Shown here piece by piece: positions 29,502 to 42,806 of a stretch of DNA of 64,000 bases (its first letter is position 1; every line of letters starts with the position of its first letter). The position numbers and the translations under genes were made by a program. The stretch lies in assembly GCF_001638985.1 (NCBI RefSeq), contig NW_017265150.1, forward strand, positions 186,001 to 250,000, read 5' to 3'. The notes below the pieces were generated by a model. That model was not told the origin of the DNA, searched no databases, and saw only the letters and a program-made list of their open reading frames with translations. Origin of the DNA: Phycomyces blakesleeanus NRRL 1555(-). Its lineage: Eukaryota > Mucoromycota > Mucoromycetes > Mucorales > Phycomycetaceae.

Positions 29502-32500
29502 TTAGGCTAGGTTGAATGCTGACAAGAACTCACGGTTGTTGTTGTAGTTCTTCATCATCTCTTTCAATACCACATTGTCACTAACAAACAGAGATCTTCT
29601 CTGTGTCTTTCCACCTGTGTCTCCAGTTGCCTTTGTGACAGCCCCGTTTTCATCCACAGATATGCCAAGCAAGCGATCCAATTTGGCACTCTTGAAGTCA
29701 ACTCTCTTTTCGAGATATGGATACAGTGCGCTCGGGTCAAGGCGAGCAAGGTAACCCTCTGACAGAATAGAGCGCAAAATCTCTGGTTTAACCAAGAACA
29801 TGTTTCCTATCTGTCGGAGCACCTCAAATCGGTCATCCAAAGAGGGGATCTTGAACATTCGAATGACCTCTTGGTATTTTGCAATGTCTCTACAGAAGCA
29901 CAAATGTTCCTTGTGTAAAAAAACCCAAATCCAACCATCTTTCTTAGACTTATTTATTCTAATAAAAAAAAAGCTTACTTTGTAACCAAGAGCCCACCCG
30001 TTGGTGTCACAAAATATTTTTTGAAGTGATCCAGCAATTGGCTTTTTTTTAAAAGAAAGAGTAAATGACAGTATTAGATAGTACTTCTTTATAACAAGTT
30101 ATTTTAAAGTAAATAAAAATTACTTACGCGTGGAACCCATTTCCGATAATCATCAAAAACATCTCGAGGTTCTTTCCTTGAAGGGTCTTACATGAGGCCT
30201 TGTAAATTCGAGTGATGAACTCCACAGATTGGAGACAAGGCTTAAAACGGAAAGCAAATCAAATAAATACCTCAATTCCTAATTTTCTTTTGTTCACATG
30301 TTTCCAGCATTTCCTCTTACCAAAGTACCCATGCTCATCATCACCACCTCCTCATCTTTTGGTCTAAAGTCATTCTTCTTTTGTCTAGCAAGAATTTCAC
30401 CCAACCAAAAAGATGCACCTAATATCATTTGCATTTAGTTTTTTTTTAAGAAAATAAATAAATATATAAATAAAAATCCAAGAATTTCCTTACTGTCAAT
30501 GATCTTTTGAAGAAGTGTGTTTACTTTATGCTCCAAAAGAGACATAAATGAATTCTTGTTTATAAGAATCTCTTTATGTACAGCTGGAGAACAAGCAACC
30601 AAGGGCACCTAAATAACACCAATAGTAGTATTTAATTAACTTATTTCTTTTAATATCTATATATATACTTACCACTGCAGTCTGGAAATGCTCTTGCAAA
30701 AGTTGTATCATGTGGGTAGTTGTTTTAATCACTGGGAAACAAGTCATTTCTGGCTCAACCTTTGTATTTCCCAACTCCTCAATAACACTAGCATTAAGTA
30801 GGTCAGACAAATGGAATATTCCAAACAGAATTCATATTCAACTTACTCGTCCAACACAATATCGAGGTATTTTACATCCATGAAATCTACTAACAGCCCA
30901 TATAATTTTTTGATAGAAGAAGGCCTACACAAACACACACGAAAACACAAAGTAAATAGATAAATATATACTACTCTACCAATAACAACTTACAAGTCTT
31001 GCGTGTCCGAAAGCTCAACACACCGAACAATAGCCTCAGCGTGAATACTGAGGGCACGCAAGATGGTCTCATTTGAAATCAAGCAAAAGCCATTGTCATC
31101 CACCTTGACAAGGTTAGAAATAGCTCTTCTTGGTTCCGAACTACGCTCAAAAGGATTTGTGGGGGAGGCTGATCCATTTATGTCACTTCCCATGGGCACT
31201 GGTGGTATTGGCGAAAGCCCACTAGAAGTGGAAGCGGAGATTTGGTTGAGTGTGCGAGTTAGGACTGACTGGTTTCGAAGTGATGTCTTTTTGCGTTGTT
31301 GCTACAAAAAAAAAGAACAGGAACGTTGAGACACAAGGAACTCTTTTTAACATAGTACAAAACGTTTGTCGCGGACTCACCATGTAACTTAAGAATTCAG
31401 CAACAATACTTCCAAACAACTCGTTCAGTGTCAATCTTTCGCGTGTCAGGTACCGTTCTCCTTCAGTGTATGGAACGAACAAGTCGGCCATACACCGATC
31501 TAATGTCTGGTCTAAGGATATCGAAGCTACTAGACCATTTGCGTCAACAGAATTGACAAACGAAGCTTCTTTATCACAGTAGAACTTCAAATTTTCTATC
31601 AAGCGCTTTGTTTCGGCATGCGTTGATGCAAGCATACGAAGATAAGCTAAATTTGACATTCTTTCGGCTTTCATAAGAAGGCGTTCAACATGATCTTGAA
31701 TCTGCGTTAAAAAGAAAATTAGGGATTTTTTTTTGACATAATGCACTCATGTATTATTATTATTTAGTGTTTACCGATTGCTCAAATATTCTCTGTAGGA
31801 ATACTTGCATGACAGTAGCAGGCTGTGGGAATACATTTGAGATGATCTCAGCTTCTCTGCGTACAGTGATTCGAATATCATCATAGAGCTTGACGAGACT
31901 TGTGTCTACTTCCGGGGGTGGAACATTGGGATCAGACAAAGTAGAATGACTACGGATAAGGGGGAGTGCAATAGAAAAATAATTAGCAACGAACATTGCG
32001 AATTCTATAGACACCAGAAATTCTCACTCTTCTGAATAACGGAGCTCTTCCATTTCTTCGATTTTCATATTTGACATAAAGAATTCGTGCTGATTAACAT
32101 AGGTTTGAATACAAGAAGCTCCCCCATTGAATTCAAACAGCACTTTGGCACAATGCTAAGTAATTTATAGATATATATAGATACATGTATTAGAATTCTA
32201 ATCATTAAATATATACAGTATAATCAATATCATCCTTACCCCCATAATTCGCGGGTCGCCATCTTTGTAAGCCATGTCGAATTCCTCGAGTATTTCTTTT
32301 TCGAAACTCTCACAAAACTTTTCAATAGAAGCTTTTGCCTATATATATATATATATATCCAATTCATTAAATATCCAATATCTAAACACACGCACACACT
32401 TTATCTATACATTCTTACCTCGTCATTGGCATCGACTTCTTTAGCTACTGCACTCAATCTTCTGGCAATTATAGCAGCCTTGTATGACAGTTAATTATTA

Positions 32501-33442
32501 ACTAGTTTACCAGTTACTTGAATTTTCTCTACCTTAACCTGGCCTTCATCTCCACCATGATATCTGAGCGAATCTAATCTCTCGGAGCTATCTTCTTGGA
32601 ATTCCATATAATATTCAATAATATCACGACTTTCTGATGCTCTTGAACGTTGCTTGTCAATACTCTCTAATTGCTCTCCTATCCGAATAGCAGTTTTTCC
32701 AACTTCTCCGATTCGACTTTCTAGATTATCATATGAACGATATACTTCCTAATATATATATTTATCTATTAAGCACAATACAGAAATACATAATATATAT
32801 ATCCTTCTTTCTCCTTTATATTATCCATTCAATTTTATAGTCTTACATCGAATGATCCATGCAAGTCAACCACACTTTTTCTATATTGTAGTTCAGCCAC
32901 TTGAACACTGGACTCCAGTTCATCGCATTGTTCTTGTACATGAGTGCGTAATACACTGAGCTCATCCAAGACATTTTCGAATGTTCGAATAAAAGGTTTA
33001 GGGTCAAATGCAGCTGATTACAATATTTATATAAATATATATTTAAAAGAAAGTAATTGTGTATTTACATGTATGTGTGTTTAGTGCTCATTAAAGTAAG
33101 GGATACACTACCAACAGTGTTTTTTTTTCGTTTCTGTGCACGAGTAGATTACCTTTTTGTTCTTTTTCATCCAAGTCATCGATGATTCCCTGGGATATCA
33201 ATTCAATAAATGCGTTGGTTGAGACATTACCCTATATAAATCCAGCGTCATCACGTTCGAATAAGTTTTTGAAGTTCTGGAATGTTCAAAGACGTCACAA
33301 GACTGGATTGCCTTTTCTTTTTATTCATCTTGTTTTGAGTAGATGAAATCCTTGCCTTAAAATTCTCAATGGTTAGTAGGTGTTGGGTTCCTGACGAAAG
33401 ATTGTAGAGCATTGGAATTCTTTGGTCCGATGGGCCATCCAT
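29502..33442 (-). CDS. SEC10: Exocyst complex subunit Sec10
   Basis: Sec10 is one of the eight exocyst subunits that tether secretory vesicles at the growing plasma membrane. Seventeen exons give 869 residues, about the length of yeast Sec10. They start at 33442, 33231, 33013, 32748, 32478, 32338, 32155, 31949, 31701, 31301, 30924, 30787, 30608, 30418, 30240, 30041 and 29889. Conserved stretches include AFDPKPFIRTFE, an N-terminal coiled coil, GHCAKVLFEFNGG, YVNQHEFF, and the C-terminal FKIPSLDDRFEVLRQIGNM. A Ser/Pro-rich insert of about 45 residues in exon 10 is probably a loop. Intron 1 starts with GCAAGG, so it is a GC-AG intron; the join FK-GNVSTNAFIE fits the family. The acceptor of the last exon was placed at 29890, giving VTK-DIAKYQEVI, because the next upstream AG breaks frame. 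All other introns are GT-AG. Confidence 0.94.
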
Positions 33443-34399
33443 GGTGCTGTCACTTGCTGCTTTCCTTCTTGCAGGAAGAAGCTTACTCTGTTAATCTGTG
33501 TCTGAATTCAGCCAGCAGGTACATCCAAAAATAGAAGGCGAGTCACCTTTTTACTTTTCTACTTTTACTCAAATTAAATACAGTATTGCAGTGCAAAGAA
33601 AGCGCTTTCAATGTGATGGCCGCAAAAAATAATGAGGCTCTTCTGTTACCGTTCCGGTGCCCCCCCCCCCCCACCCCCCCCATCATCATATTAATCATAA
33701 TTAGTATGTTACTGATATACCTTTTTAATACACCCTAACAGGTAGATTGAGCAATTATTTAATATATTCATTCCATTTTCTGATTTCAATTTTTAATTTT
33801 ATTTTATCGAAAATAAGTAAGCAAACCTTTTAAACTACTATTGTAATTCGTCAAAACAAAACTAACCTCATATAACTACTGTCTTGAGAACGCATCCTTT
33901 TGAAGTAGCTTATTATATCTTTTTACCACATTTTCATTAATAATAAAAGACCATTGCTAGCTATTAACCCAGCTGTAGACACTATAGAACTCGAATGTCC
34001 TTTTTCACAATAGTGCCGCAACGAACGTACATTGCTTCTTACAAGTAACCTACGTGTCGGTATTGCTCTTTAAGATTCTATCCATTTTTATAACAATAGC
34101 AATGTTATCTATAGATGAAAATAAAAACCGGCTGTTAACAGCTAGGTAAAGCCATATTCTAAAGATTATAATCGATAATCCACTCCTAAGTATCTATCAT
34201 TTATTAAGAGTGGGGGAAGCAACTGATAAATTATGGGATCTCAGTTTTAAGTTCACCTAATAATTTATAGCTTAAAATGCAGCATAAAATAGAAACAAAA
34301 AAACACGAAAATTATGATACATTTAAACACATATTTTATTTATAAGCTTAATTGGTGATATGTTGGAAAAGCAAAGCTACTAGTTTAGCATTGTTACTG
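33443..34399. other. Intergenic, SEC10 promoter region with a C-rich tract
   Basis: No gene is seen. The stretch lies between the start of SEC10 (33442) and the stop of the giant gene (34400). At 33660-33681 there is a run of 13 C, one A and then 8 C. The SEC10 promoter must lie in the first few hundred bases. Confidence 0.6.
33660..33681 (+). repeat. Poly-C tract upstream of SEC10
   Basis: Thirteen C, one A, then eight C on the plus strand, about 220 bp upstream of the SEC10 start codon. On the SEC10 sense strand this is an almost pure G-run and could fold into a G-quadruplex. The length of such homopolymers is error-prone in assemblies. Confidence 0.8.
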
Positions 34400-36681
34400 T
34401 TAAGAGGGAGGATAAGCTTCCTTTACCACAGCACCATCTTGTTCACTTAAGAACAATATGCTAAAGCCAGCAATATCCTTTATCACATCAGAAAGCGACT
34501 TTTGGTCAGACGAAAATCGATCCTTTCCAACCAATGCATTTCCTTCTGTCACACTAACGTAGTCGAACGCACCGTTCAATCCAGTGTAGCCGTCTTTCCA
34601 GAATTCAGCTCCCTTTTTCCCTTTATAGCGACAATAAACCTTGACATAAACACCTGCCAATGGTCGCTTGGTTTGCTTTTGGGCTACCCGAACAATACCA
34701 ACTGACTCGGCAATATGAACGGTCAATTGATGGGCAAAGAAGGTCTGGCTACGGCGCAATCCGTTTCCAGTAACTTCTACGATAACGTTCGTACGAATCA
34801 GATGTTGAGGAAGGTGAATTATCTTTGTCTTCATCTTGATTCGGTTGATGCCAATCATGTCAAAGTCTTCGTCAATTTGTGTTCCCTCCGTAATATATTC
34901 ATCAGTATCATCCAACGTATAGTTCTCGGTGTAATTAGGTTTAACCCATCCGTATTCCAATGAATTACCCGACCCTTGTTGGTGCCCCGATTGCTTGGTG
35001 TTATTTGCCACAAATCGACTTCCAGAGAACACAACCTCAACATTGGTTTTGTAATAGTTGACTTGTATGTCTGTTATATTGGCATAATGAACCACCAAAC
35101 CATCCTTTTCATTCACTTCCATGTCCAGAAGAGGCTCAGTGTGTAGGGCTCGTTCTTGCCGGCGTTCGGATGTAATGCTCGAACCTGTGTAATCCTCGCT
35201 ACTTGTCATGCCGTCCACTTCATCCACAAAATCTTCCAAACTGGAAAAGAGTGCACGCCAACGCAGATTTCCACAGGTGCGATATTTTCGGGCAATGTTA
35301 CGAACTCCATTCAAATCAACAGATTCCGGGTTTTGAGACACCTGTCTTTCCAGCAAACGTGTCTGCAGATAAGCACCAAGATAATCTAGCTGTACATTAG
35401 GTTCAGATGTAGCAGCACCCGAGCTGTCCGTTTTTTCGAGACGTTCTTGCAAGATGCGGCTGTAGACATTATGAGCCTCTCCTATACGGTCCTGTAACAG
35501 CAAGTACACACCAAGAACTAAAAGATCAGAAGTACTTGGAGCGGATTTGTCGCACAAGTAGTCAAGAAAAAGAGTGTATTGTGACGAGAATCGTGTATTC
35601 AGGATTTCCGCTTTTGTTCCAAGACGATGGGCTGCAAATATTTTATGACATGAAGTTTAGTCAGACCGCTTTTATTATTATTATTTATTGTTTTCAACTA
35701 ATCACACAAACACAAAAACACTCCTTTTCTTTTTCTTTACCTCGTGCGTTGATAATTGGGTAATAGTCGAGAACATTTAGAGTATCTTTCTCTTGGGCAT
35801 TGGTGCTCAAAAGCGGAGAAATGAATGATTTTCCAATGTATGGAATGATGCCTTGGTTAGGTTGTATTTGAATGAGCTGTCTGATAATGTCCACAAATCC
35901 ATGGGTAAGACCATATTGCCACAGTATACTGGTATGGTAACGTCTCTCGCCACCCAAAACGTCAAACACCTTGCGAGCAAATGCCTTGTTGGACATACGC
36001 CAAGTAATCAGACCAAAATTAAGTTCGTCAAGCTTTTTGTACTGGGACAAGTAATCCAATACATCTTCATTTTTCATTTTGCTGGCTACAACTGACCAAG
36101 GAATAGTCGAGGTTTCTATTTTTTGGTCGGTCAAAAGGCCGGGCTCTGATACTGAGAGGTTTATTGCTTGACTTTTTTTCAACAATTTCGAGCTATCAGT
36201 AATAGTAATAGGTAATTGCGTAAAGTTTCCGGTGTGCGGGAAGTAGAAACTACCGACGACATTTTCCCATGTAGAATAAGGGCGTAAAACAATCGTTTTT
36301 GATTGACAGTAAGGAGTTCCGGTAGTAGGTACAGCTCCAGAAGGAATCTGCAAGGTGGCCTCACATATACATGGCTTGGAAGAAATGTCTGAAACATTTA
36401 AAAAAAAGTTATTATTCTGTTTTTTCCTCTCTTTCCTTTTTTTTTAATCTGCTACCAACTAGACGGGCTTTTGTACTTACTGCTTACAACAAGATGCCAG
36501 CCATATTCTGTAGCAGTTTTCAAATCAGTTGGATCAATCATAGTAACATCTTGGGAACTAGGCTGAGCTGATCTGCTAAACAGGCCCTGACCAAGCAGAA
36601 CAATTGGATTGGTAGGCTCAACACTATTTGTTACCTTTAGGTTGTATTAATACGTTTAAATTCCTCATAAAAACGCCCACG

Positions 36682-36714
<33 letters not shown>

Positions 36715-39700
36715 GTGTGTGTGTGTGTATAAGTATAGCTTACCTTCAATGTACGATGAAAAACTAAACAGGGCTTTGTAGATACAATAGAAAGGGCATC
36801 ACTGTTCGAATCACTCTTGCATTTCCACTCAGAATCCACAGCATAAGGCAAGTTCATTACAGATAACGCAGCCACAACTTCTGTGAAGTTATTGGTAGCA
36901 ACCAAAAATTTCTATAAAGCAAAGTTTTTAGTTTTGAGATGAATAAACAATACAACTCATTACCATCACACTTACTTTAGACAAGAATACAGGGCTTTCA
37001 GACTTGATATAATCCGCCCAGAATGAGTTACTAAATTGATCAAGATTTGGAGGACCATTGTAATAACCCTTTTCTACCCATTCATTTGTTGGCTTGACAA
37101 ATGAATAGGGCACCTTGATCTGCTGTTTAGTAGATCTAGCACGCAGTGCATCTTCATCTGACTTTCTTTTATCATCTTGGACTTGATCATCGTCATCCAT
37201 AATATGATCTTCAGCTGTTTTTTAAAAGGAGCAAACAGTTAGCTGGCTTATTTATACAGATGGTAATTAAGCACATGACATTACGTGTGTATTCATCGAC
37301 AAAAGGGTTTTCAGGGTACACATAGTCCTCTTCAAGGTCTTCATCATCCTCAATATCTTCATCATCTTCAGAACCGTTTTCCTGAAAAATCTTACGATGT
37401 CGCTTTGCACCACCTTTACCCAATCCTGCACCACCTCTACCCAATCCTGTACCCGCTTGCGAACCGAAGCCAAATGCAGCCGGTCTAGGTAGAGTTGACT
37501 GAAAGAAAGAATTTATCGAGCTTCCCTGAGCTTGAGCTTGGGCTTGAGCTTGAGCTTGGGCTTGAGCTTGGGCTTGAGCTTGAGCTTGGGCTTGAGCTTG
37601 GGCTTGGGCATGTGCCTGGACCTGTGCTTGACCTTGGCATTGCATATTAGATCGTAAGTTGGTTGAATAAGTAGGTGCAGTAGAGGAGTATTCCGGAGAA
37701 GTAGGTGAATACCCCGGAGAAGTGGGAGAATAATTTGGAGAAGTTGGAGAATAACAAATGGCTGAATTTAAGTATCAGGAGGTAATTCGAGGACTTATAA
37801 CATTCGAATTTTGAGTATAATCTTTATTACCTGTTTTCTGGTTAAGTACGTTACTAGACATGACTGTATCGAATCCTATATCTTCAAACGCTTCATTGGC
37901 GGCTGTAGGCGCGTCCTCAAAGGAACGAATGATAGACTTAAGATGACCAGGTACGCGCTTGGCCAGCAACGCCTTCTCGACCACATTCAAGCTGTTGTAC
38001 AAATAAAGATTGTCTGCATATTCATTTAAAGATTCATCAGCCAAGTACAAATCCATAAACGATTTTGTAACCTTGCTCTGTAAAGAAAAGGTTATACGAG
38101 AGTGAGTATAACTTGGGAGTGTATAGTAACTACTAAAGATCTTTACCTTGATAAACGGCTTAACGTTATGTTCAAAGAATAATACGTCTTTATGCTTTAG
38201 CCACAAGTTGAGTTCATGACAAGCGTTTGTATTATAAATATCCAATTTTCTCTTTAGAGAAAGAGATGGCCAAGTGAGCAGAAACTTGAAATTGTCAAGA
38301 CTAGTGTTGATTTCTGCACTGGAGAGTGCTTTAAATATATTGAACAACTTTTCAAAGCTGTCTACAACCTCAAATTCTTGTTCTCCGCCATCAAGTTGCA
38401 GAGACCCATATGCTGCTTGATCGCCTTGAAGAGCAGAATTAAGATTCTCTGGGCGCAGAATTGATACAGCCTTCTTTCGTACATATGCTTGGTCAGAGTT
38501 TGACTCATCAATTGTCTGACACCGATTCTTCAAACGTAATTCAGTGGTTGTATTATCCAGTACCATTTCAGCGGTAACAACTTGTTCGCCTGAAATTACA
38601 GCCAACTGAAGAATATTTCCGTCCCCAAGGTGAGCGCGATCAATGACAAGTTTTCCGTTTTCATTGGGTTCAACGCAAAGGATTGAATAACGATGGTCAA
38701 GGAATCCTGCAGTAATATCTCAATGTTAGAGAAAAGAAAGAAAAAATAACTATACCCATACCATAGTCTGTGGCACGGCGATTGGTTTTATATAGATTCT
38801 TGCGCATCGCAGAATAACTGCACTTTTTTTTACTCCGTCCGACTCCTTCGACAGCAATACCAGGCTTTTCTACTATAGTACAATATTCTGATGTAGCTGA
38901 AGCAGAAACCTAAGTTTTTTTTTAAAATAATAATAATAATAATAGTAATAATGATAGCACAATTATTATTAACAGCAGCATTCTAAAAAAAAGCCTATTA
39001 AACCTTACCTTTGGATAAAGTAACAGGGAAGGCTTTACCAAAGAGCTTCCAACCCATTTATCAGTTCTCGCTCTTTTCAGTATATATTGATACTCATCGC
39101 TCAGCTTCTGTCCTGCACTAAAAACAGCACGAGTATCGAGGGAACTGTCATATCTTTTAGGATCGGTCGTGGGAAGAGTCATAAGGCTCTTGGTCAAGCT
39201 TTTATTTGACTCAATAAAGGCTGTCGTCGTCACAAGCGCATATGTTTTCCCTTTGGACCAGCCGTTTAAGCTCACTACTATAGACTGATCCATTACAGTG
39301 GTGTCGGAAATAACCAGAGGAGAATGGGTGAACCATCGACTATTCGTTGCGTAAAAGCTATAACCAAGGATCCAGCTTGACCAATGGCTGCCGCACTCGG
39401 CTAAAGCAGTAGAAACCTGGCTATTAAAGATCCAAATGGTAATTTTGTGCGTTGTTTTTTGGGGTAAATGAAGGTAGAGGATAAAGCAGCCCTCTGGAAG
39501 ACCGGTAATCTTTAAATAGCCATTTTCATAAGAAAGCTGATCGGTAAAGTCGTGAAGTATTTGTCTATAAAATAAATGGCCAGAAGGAAAATAAGTATAT
39601 ATATATGTGTGTGTGTTTGTGTCTTATGCAATTTACCTTGAATTACCAGTTTGGTAAATAGAGCACATGCGGTTTGCTCCCTCAGAAAACGGGATTTTCA

Positions 39701-42700
39701 AAGGAGTGTTTGCGGTTCCGTTGAGAGTTGTAGGAAGAACTGCATCCGATTTTTCCAAAAGATCCCAATGGATTGAAGTGAGCTCTGGTGAGCTGACGTC
39801 AATTGAGTGAATATCTCGAAGCCGCCCGAGATGAATCAAGCCATGTTCATCCGTTTGCATATTTGTAACAATGGGATTTCTTATCATACTGTGGTTCAAT
39901 TTGACAACGTATTCCTTATTTTTATGAATTTCTCCTAAGAAAAGGCATCGTTGATTTTATGAGAACAAAGTTAAATATATACTTTTTGCGACTCTACCGT
40001 TCTTTCCAAGTACACAAATGTAGTATTCGTTATTTTGATTTATACGGAGATAAGGCTTTGAAAGAGGATTGTCTTCAATTCTCATTTCGAGGACCTTGCT
40101 GACTTCAATTTCCTGTCCATCAATTTGATGGGAGGTGGATTTGACTTTGGCAGTCAGTTTCAGCTCGATATCATCCACTGTTTTAAAGAATTAATAACCC
40201 AGATTCTACCTTATAGTTCATGCTACTTACGGAGGTCAGGAACGTTGAATTCATAATCAAACGAATTATTGTTCGCAAGAGAAGAATACTGTGATGCGGT
40301 AGAGCTCTTGACACCGTTTACGGAAGTGGATGTCACAGTCAATGTCACATTTTCAAGCAAATCCAAATTTGCAGGCTGTTTGTGAATATTCAAGCGTGGG
40401 ACTACAACTACTTTCGCCTGTTTATTTGTAAGAACACTTTCAGGGTTGACGTAAAATTCTGCAGCCAGCTCATAAGTCTCTGTTTTGTGTGTAAAAGCGA
40501 CTGGTTCACAGAACCCGTCACTTGACAGCAGAAGTATTTCTGTATCCTTGGTCTCGTCGGCACGATAAGGGATTAAAATGTTTCCATTTGCATCAGGCTA
40601 TAAAACAAGTAAATAAAAAATACATCTTTTCTTCTTTTCTACTTTGGATTTCTTCGTTACCTCATAGTACGAATCAGCGTACCAGACCCTGCCATCTTGA
40701 CCCAAAGGAATATTATTCTCGTCAATTATCTGAATCAAATGTCCAGCTGAAATCTCTTGGACCAAGTGACGCAAATGTCCCTAATTCCATGCGATTCTTT
40801 AGTTATTACGCTAAGCTCAATAATATTAGTGTGATGTTTTTTTTTCTATTACTCTTTGAATCATGGCACGGCATTGCATATTTCCTCCAACAAAATCGAT
40901 TATCCATGCACCACGTCCTTGGACACAGTCAGAGGCCAAGTGATCTTTTCCAAAAATAAAAGATTCTTTCCAGGTACAGAGAGCAGTTTTTTTGGTAAAG
41001 TCAATGGTTTCTTCCCACAATGGGCACAGGCCGTCCAATCTTGCGCTCTCTTCTTTGTTTATTGAAAGTACTCTCTTGTTGGGACGGATCCGCCAGTAGT
41101 TGAAAAGATTGATAGGGTAAACTCGCACTGTAAGATGGTCTACTTTCTTGAGTTGAAGGCCCAGCTTGATAGGCGTATCAGCTAAAAGAACACGACCAAG
41201 ATGGATTGTCGAGGGAGTAAATTCAAGTTGCACTTCGTTCATAAGCTCGTCGAGTTCTTTATTGGTCAAAGAATCAGAGCTTTCCGAAGAAACACCCTGA
41301 CGCAAAGGATGGGTTAACTGCACAGTTGTATAGATCTTCTTTAGCTTATCGTTGAAGTTCAGATACTTCAAGATTGGATCAAGACTCATGTCAGGATTTT
41401 CTGTAAGAACACCAGTAATATATATATATAGCGCCGTATTCTCTTCCCGTGAGTTAGTAGCATAGTTTTTTAGATAAGGAATCTAATATTATTGGAACTT
41501 TAGAGTTAATAGCAAGAAGTAAAAAGGTATAAAGCATCAATTGTATTTCTTACATAGATTGTACTATCTTTGCTCAATCTTTGTTTAGTATCAGTTGGAC
41601 GACCGGGGAGAGGAGACATGTTATTTTCAAGAATTCTGCCTTGAGTCAGGGCTAAATATCTATATTTACAAGATAATTGTGAGATTTATCTGCTGATATT
41701 GTCATTTTTTTTTTGTAATAATAAGTCTTGGAAAATACTTACTCAATGAGATAGGCTTCGGTGAAGTTTTCTCTAGCAATTTCTAGTCGTAGTTTGTGAA
41801 GGCCAACCAATGCCTTTAGAGGCTGATAAATGACTGGCAAGTCTTCCACTAATTTCCAGAGACGAGAGAGATAACCTTCCAATATATAGTCTCCATCATC
41901 CCAGAAGTTTTCTGGCGATTTGGTGTATCTCTCATTCGAGTATTCCAAGGGTACTATTTTGTTTATATATGCAACCAAGAATCCCTCACTCAAAACAACC
42001 AAAGGGACTTTTTTTCTGATGGTGTCCATTTGATTAATTGTTAGATTGTAAAGCGGAAATCTGGCCAGATTGTCTTTGAAAAAAACTTCGTCCTTCTCGT
42101 TAAGATATGTGCAAATAAACTCTGTAAAGTCAATCCCTTGTCCTCCCAATGGTTGTGCAGTCTGAGGAAAAGCCATCAGTTTCGTGAATATGACACCTTT
42201 TTGGGAATCAGTCAATGGCTTTTTGATGAGACGAGATAGGACAGGGAGTGCAAGATACTCTACATCCAGAGAATCTCCACTATTGGTTATCTGGGAAATA
42301 TTATTCCAAACAACCTCTTCCGAATCAATTATTTCCTGAGAAAGGGTCGAAGGAAGACTCTTTTGTATCTGTGCGTCCGTCGACTGAGTGTCCTGGTCCT
42401 CATCGTGTATAGTAGGAATTTTATCAAGGGAAAGCGCATCTTGAAGGAACTTTGTCGACTCTTTTTTGTCTAGTAGATAGACCAGAAGATGGTAACGACT
42501 CTTGAGTGCCTTGTATTTGCTGTTATACTTGAAATAGGGTGTACTCAATTTGAGTTTTGCTTCGTAGTTTGTCATGTGTTTACTAAAAGAGTTCATAAGC
42601 TCATGCTCCTCTGGTGTTGGATCCCTTGGCTCTTTATTGTCCTTGGAATTGATTTCATTCCCGAGTCTTTGGAGAATAATAAGACCTGAATAGTAGTACC

Positions 42701-42806
42701 AATCCGTTGAGTCTCGAAGTGCATAGTGCTCAACCGCGTCTTCTCGCGCCTTGATGTCTTTCCCAGCAAAGGCAAAGGATTCTTTCAGTTCATCTACGCT
42801 GGGCAT
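34400..42806 (-). CDS. Giant protein of unknown function with CTD-like heptads
   Basis: I do not recognise this 2,402-residue protein. Seventeen exons start at 42806, 41659, 41482, 40780, 40597, 40177, 39934, 39564, 38909, 38706, 38077, 37761, 37214, 36911, 36634, 36388 and 35631, all with GT-AG introns and matching phases. No signal peptide or membrane helix is visible. Residues 1-350 look helical. Residues about 450-1000 alternate short beta-like strands with DxNG/DENN turns, reminiscent of macroglobulin-type beta sandwiches, but no thioester GCGEQ motif is present. Residues 1434-1460 hold three YSPTSPx repeats and a degenerate fourth. A (QA)n tract, a Gly-rich basic patch and an acidic patch follow. 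Residues about 1880-1920 resemble a TPR hairpin. Residues 2313-2402 ([19 protein letters not shown] onward) look like a transthyretin/CNA-B-like beta sandwich. A scaffold role is only a guess. Confidence 0.85.
36682..36729. repeat. (CA)n(TA)n(TG)n palindromic microsatellite
   Basis: Within an intron of the giant gene (between 36744 and 36634) there is a run of CA repeats, then TA repeats, then TG repeats. The CA arm is the exact reverse complement of the TG arm, so about 48 nt could extrude as a cruciform or fold as a hairpin in the pre-mRNA. Confidence 0.85.

Noticed and set aside
37801..38605. Alternative end of the giant protein after [12 protein letters not shown]
   Set aside because: Reading through the donor at 37830 reaches a stop within a few dozen nucleotides, but splicing 37831 to 37761 keeps frame for another 970 residues with consistent phases, so a single gene is favoured.
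34400..42806. Alpha-2-macroglobulin assignment for the giant protein
   Set aside because: The beta-rich segments look similar in style, but there is no signal peptide and no thioester motif, so the family name was not used.
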